Assembly: GCA_050732395.1 (NCBI GenBank)
Contig: JBOHQX010000300.1
Span: 1-64,000, forward strand
Reading direction: 5' to 3'
Length of the DNA: 64,000 nt
DNA from: JBIOXB01 sp050732395
GTDB taxonomy: Bacteria > Zhuqueibacterota > Zhuqueibacteria > Zhuqueibacterales > Zhuqueibacteraceae
The translations under genes were made by a program, and so were the position numbers. Below, piece by piece: positions 62,406-64,000 of the stretch (its first letter is position 1; every line of letters begins with the position of its first letter). The notes beneath the pieces are model-generated. The model was not told the origin of the DNA and did not search any database. It saw nothing but the letters and a program-made list of their open reading frames with translations.

Positions 62406-63818
62406 CTAAACCGTCTTCATCAAATTGACGGTCAAGCACAAAACCGCCGTCATCGCGACCATACCAGAGATCGCAAAGAGGGTTTGGGATACTACAATGA
62501 TTGCAGGAAATGCCTCAAACACGACCACCGGCAAAAGTAATGGCATGATGCGAAAAATAGCCGCGGCATTGCCCAACCAAAACGTAGCCTCCACCAGCTT
62601 CGCGCTCCAAATTCTTTTCTTCTGCATGAATCCCGGAATCATGCGCACCGACATGCCAAAGATGAGGAGACAGATGAATCCTAAAAGATAAACGTGGCGG
62701 CCGGCGTCGCTGCTGTGTGTGAGTGTAAAACCGAAAATCGTACTGGCGCCGGAAAGCATTTCCAAGGTGGCGCCGAGCGCGAGCCAGCAATAAGAAGCAT
62801 AAACCAAGCGCTCGAATCGCCCAAACTCGCCATAGTCCGGCAGGCCTGGCCGCGTTCGTAGCCGCTCCGGCCCAGGATGAAATACGCGATTGACCGTCCA
62901 AGGCTGGCGCCGGCGCGTGAGCAAATCCAGCTTCCATATGAAAATTAGAATCACGCTACCTTTGAAGATCATCCCAATGCTCGAGAGCAACAGCGGCCAT
63001 TTGGAAGGAATACTTGCGATCGGCGGCAGATTCGGCAAGACTTGCAAGCAGAACATACAACCATAGACATATGCCAGCCTTCGCACCGGCCACTCCGGCG
63101 CGCGCAGCCGGAGATAAAGCGGAAACATGCGCACGGAAAAGGCAAATGCCACTGGCATGAGCACCAAACCCATGAAGGCCTGAATCGCAAATTCATTCCA
63201 CGCCTGCATCACCACCAAGGATTCGCTCACCGCCATTTGCACAAGCAAAGCGAGATTGATGGCGGCGTATAGATTCCAACCTACCAGCATCATCAGAAAG
63301 AATGGCGCTACTTGAGATAAAGCGGGGCGCTTGCTGAGGTCTTCGCTGCGGCGAAAAGCGCTGAGGAGCAGGCCCGCATACAAGAGGATGCCGATCCATT
63401 CCAACAAGCCCGAGGCCACGACCATCCATGCCACCGGGACGAAAAACGCACCATTGACAACATAAGGCATCACGCATTGGCCGAAGCTTCTTAAAATGAG
63501 GCCGGAGGCGATTAGCCACAAAATCCATACAATCCACTCGGGATGAGTAATGGGAACGCCGGCAAGGCGCGGAATGAAATGCAGGCTGATGCTGATGATG
63601 AACAATCCCACCCACGCCACGAGCTGCACGTGGCCATGAACTTGGACGAGACTGTAGAACGCCGGCCCCAATGGAAAATCGAATCCGATGACGGCAGCGA
63701 CGTGCGCGCCGATTGCAAAGCCGATAAAGAGCGCTGCTGCTAAAGCGACCCAGATGTAGTCGAGCTGAAATTCAGCTTGCTTTATTTGGGTTGGAGATTG
63801 AGTTTGAATGGCGTCCAT
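62406..63818 (-). CDS. NnrS family membrane protein
   Basis: 470 residues with about twelve hydrophobic helices. FYSLVQVHGHVQLVAWVGLF and SISLHFIPRLAG near the N-terminus, MPVAFAFSVRMFPLYLRL, and the later FGMSVRMIPGF are typical NnrS signatures with conserved histidines that can hold heme and copper. NnrS proteins protect against nitric oxide or nitrosative stress and occur near denitrification or cytochrome genes. The start is uncertain: ATG 63818 is chosen; GTG 63842 and TTG 63839 lie in frame beside AAGG. The CDF gene follows 88 bases later on the same strand. Confidence 0.87.
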   Translation of the reverse strand: MDAIQTQSPTQIKQAEFQLDYIWVALAAALFIGFAIGAHVAAVIGFDFPLGPAFYSLVQVHGHVQLVAWVGLFIISISLHFIPRLAGVPITHPEWIVWILWLIASGLILRSFGQCVMPYVVNGAFFVPVAWMVVASGLLEWIGILLYAGLLLSAFRRSEDLSKRPALSQVAPFFLMMLVGWNLYAAINLALLVQMAVSESLVVMQAWNEFAIQAFMGLVLMPVAFAFSVRMFPLYLRLRAPEWPVRRLAYVYGCMFCLQVLPNLPPIASIPSKWPLLLSSIGMIFKGSVILIFIWKLDLLTRRRQPWTVNRVFHPGPERLRTRPGLPDYGEFGRFERLVYASYCWLALGATLEMLSGASTIFGFTLTHSSDAGRHVYLLGFICLLIFGMSVRMIPGFMQKKRIWSAKLVEATFWLGNAAAIFRIMPLLLPVVVFEAFPAIIVVSQTLFAISGMVAMTAVLCLTVNLMKTV

Positions 63819-63915
63819 GCGCAATGATATCTGAATCAACACCCTTCAACTACCGTGGGCAATTTTATTTCCCCCTGAAAGAATAAAAAAGAGAAGTGAA
63901 ATATGCCATCTCAAA

Positions 63916-64000
63916 TCATCGCGCTTTGAAGACCGGCTCCACGAGAACCTTGGTGCGTATCGAATTCGCAATCAAACAAGCATGATGGGCATCGTGCAAC
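63916..64000 (-). CDS. OsmC-family protein (C-terminal end only)
   Basis: The last 28 residues before a stop at 63916 read LHDAHHACLIANSIRTKVLV then EPVFKAR. An AH-x-ACxIANS segment followed by R-x-x-V and a closing strand is the usual end of OsmC/Ohr-type proteins, where this cysteine is the second redox thiol. The rest lies outside the window. It is on the same strand as NnrS, about 95 bases upstream of it. Peroxide or thiol stress defence is the family role. Confidence 0.65.
   Translation of the reverse strand, partial: LHDAHHACLIANSIRTKVLVEPVFKAR

Overview
The window suggests a didermic, anaerobic or microaerophilic bacterium of the FCB side of the tree (candidate phylum KSB1, Calditrichota, Ignavibacteria-like). 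The reasons are five secreted proteins with the NYPNPFNP-type C-terminal (type IX-like) sorting module, a PorV/PorQ-family outer-membrane protein, a Bacteroidetes-type arginine cluster, a Bacteroides-like serine palmitoyltransferase and pyruvate:ferredoxin oxidoreductase. The taxon is inferred; there is no rRNA here.

Layout. 1-1334: the 5' part of a secreted Reg_prop beta-propeller protein, running off the left edge. 1995-8510: arginine genes (a GNAT-ArgG fusion, argC, argD, a metallophosphoesterase, a small membrane protein, argB), mostly overlapping or abutting. 8663-15387: large secreted proteins and a decayed partial copy of one of them. 15650-20812: an RlmI-like methyltransferase, modB and modA without modC, and a CPBP-SpoIIE fusion. 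21129-29175: DUF192 lipoprotein, GlsB-like protein, SEC-C protein, transglutaminase, AhpD-like protein, a broken MocR gene, a pseudouridine synthase, then a GNAT-fold protein next to a serine palmitoyltransferase, a possible sphingolipid pair. 29441-34466: ECF sigma/anti-sigma pair, two DUF4097-like proteins, PorQ-like protein and two tRNAs (Thr, Phe). 34870-45866: DUF6702 protein, M1 peptidase, GNAT protein and two very large sorted proteins (Calx-beta; eight fibronectin III domains).

46034-56266 is the most striking block. Five multiheme c-type cytochromes (9, 12, 9, 7 and 4 heme motifs, 41 in all) and one outer-membrane beta-barrel protein all read leftward. They include an inner-membrane NapC/NirT-like protein, a lipoprotein-like cytochrome and a cytochrome with fibronectin III and sorting domains. 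Together they could carry electrons from the quinone pool across the periplasm and outer membrane to the surface. 56519-64000: a decayed dihydroorotate-dehydrogenase-like gene, nifJ, a CDF metal transporter, an NnrS protein and the end of an OsmC-family gene.

Intergenic DNA is rich in palindromes: a roughly 138-bp MITE-like element with 15-bp terminal inverted repeats (4746, 34707, 53187), a second palindrome family next to all three copies, a roughly 350-bp palindrome at 47130-47482, and looser TGTCATTCTG-type inverted repeats. Several genes are visibly decayed (8663, 24868, 42427, 56519). I saw no transposase, integrase, CRISPR array or rRNA.
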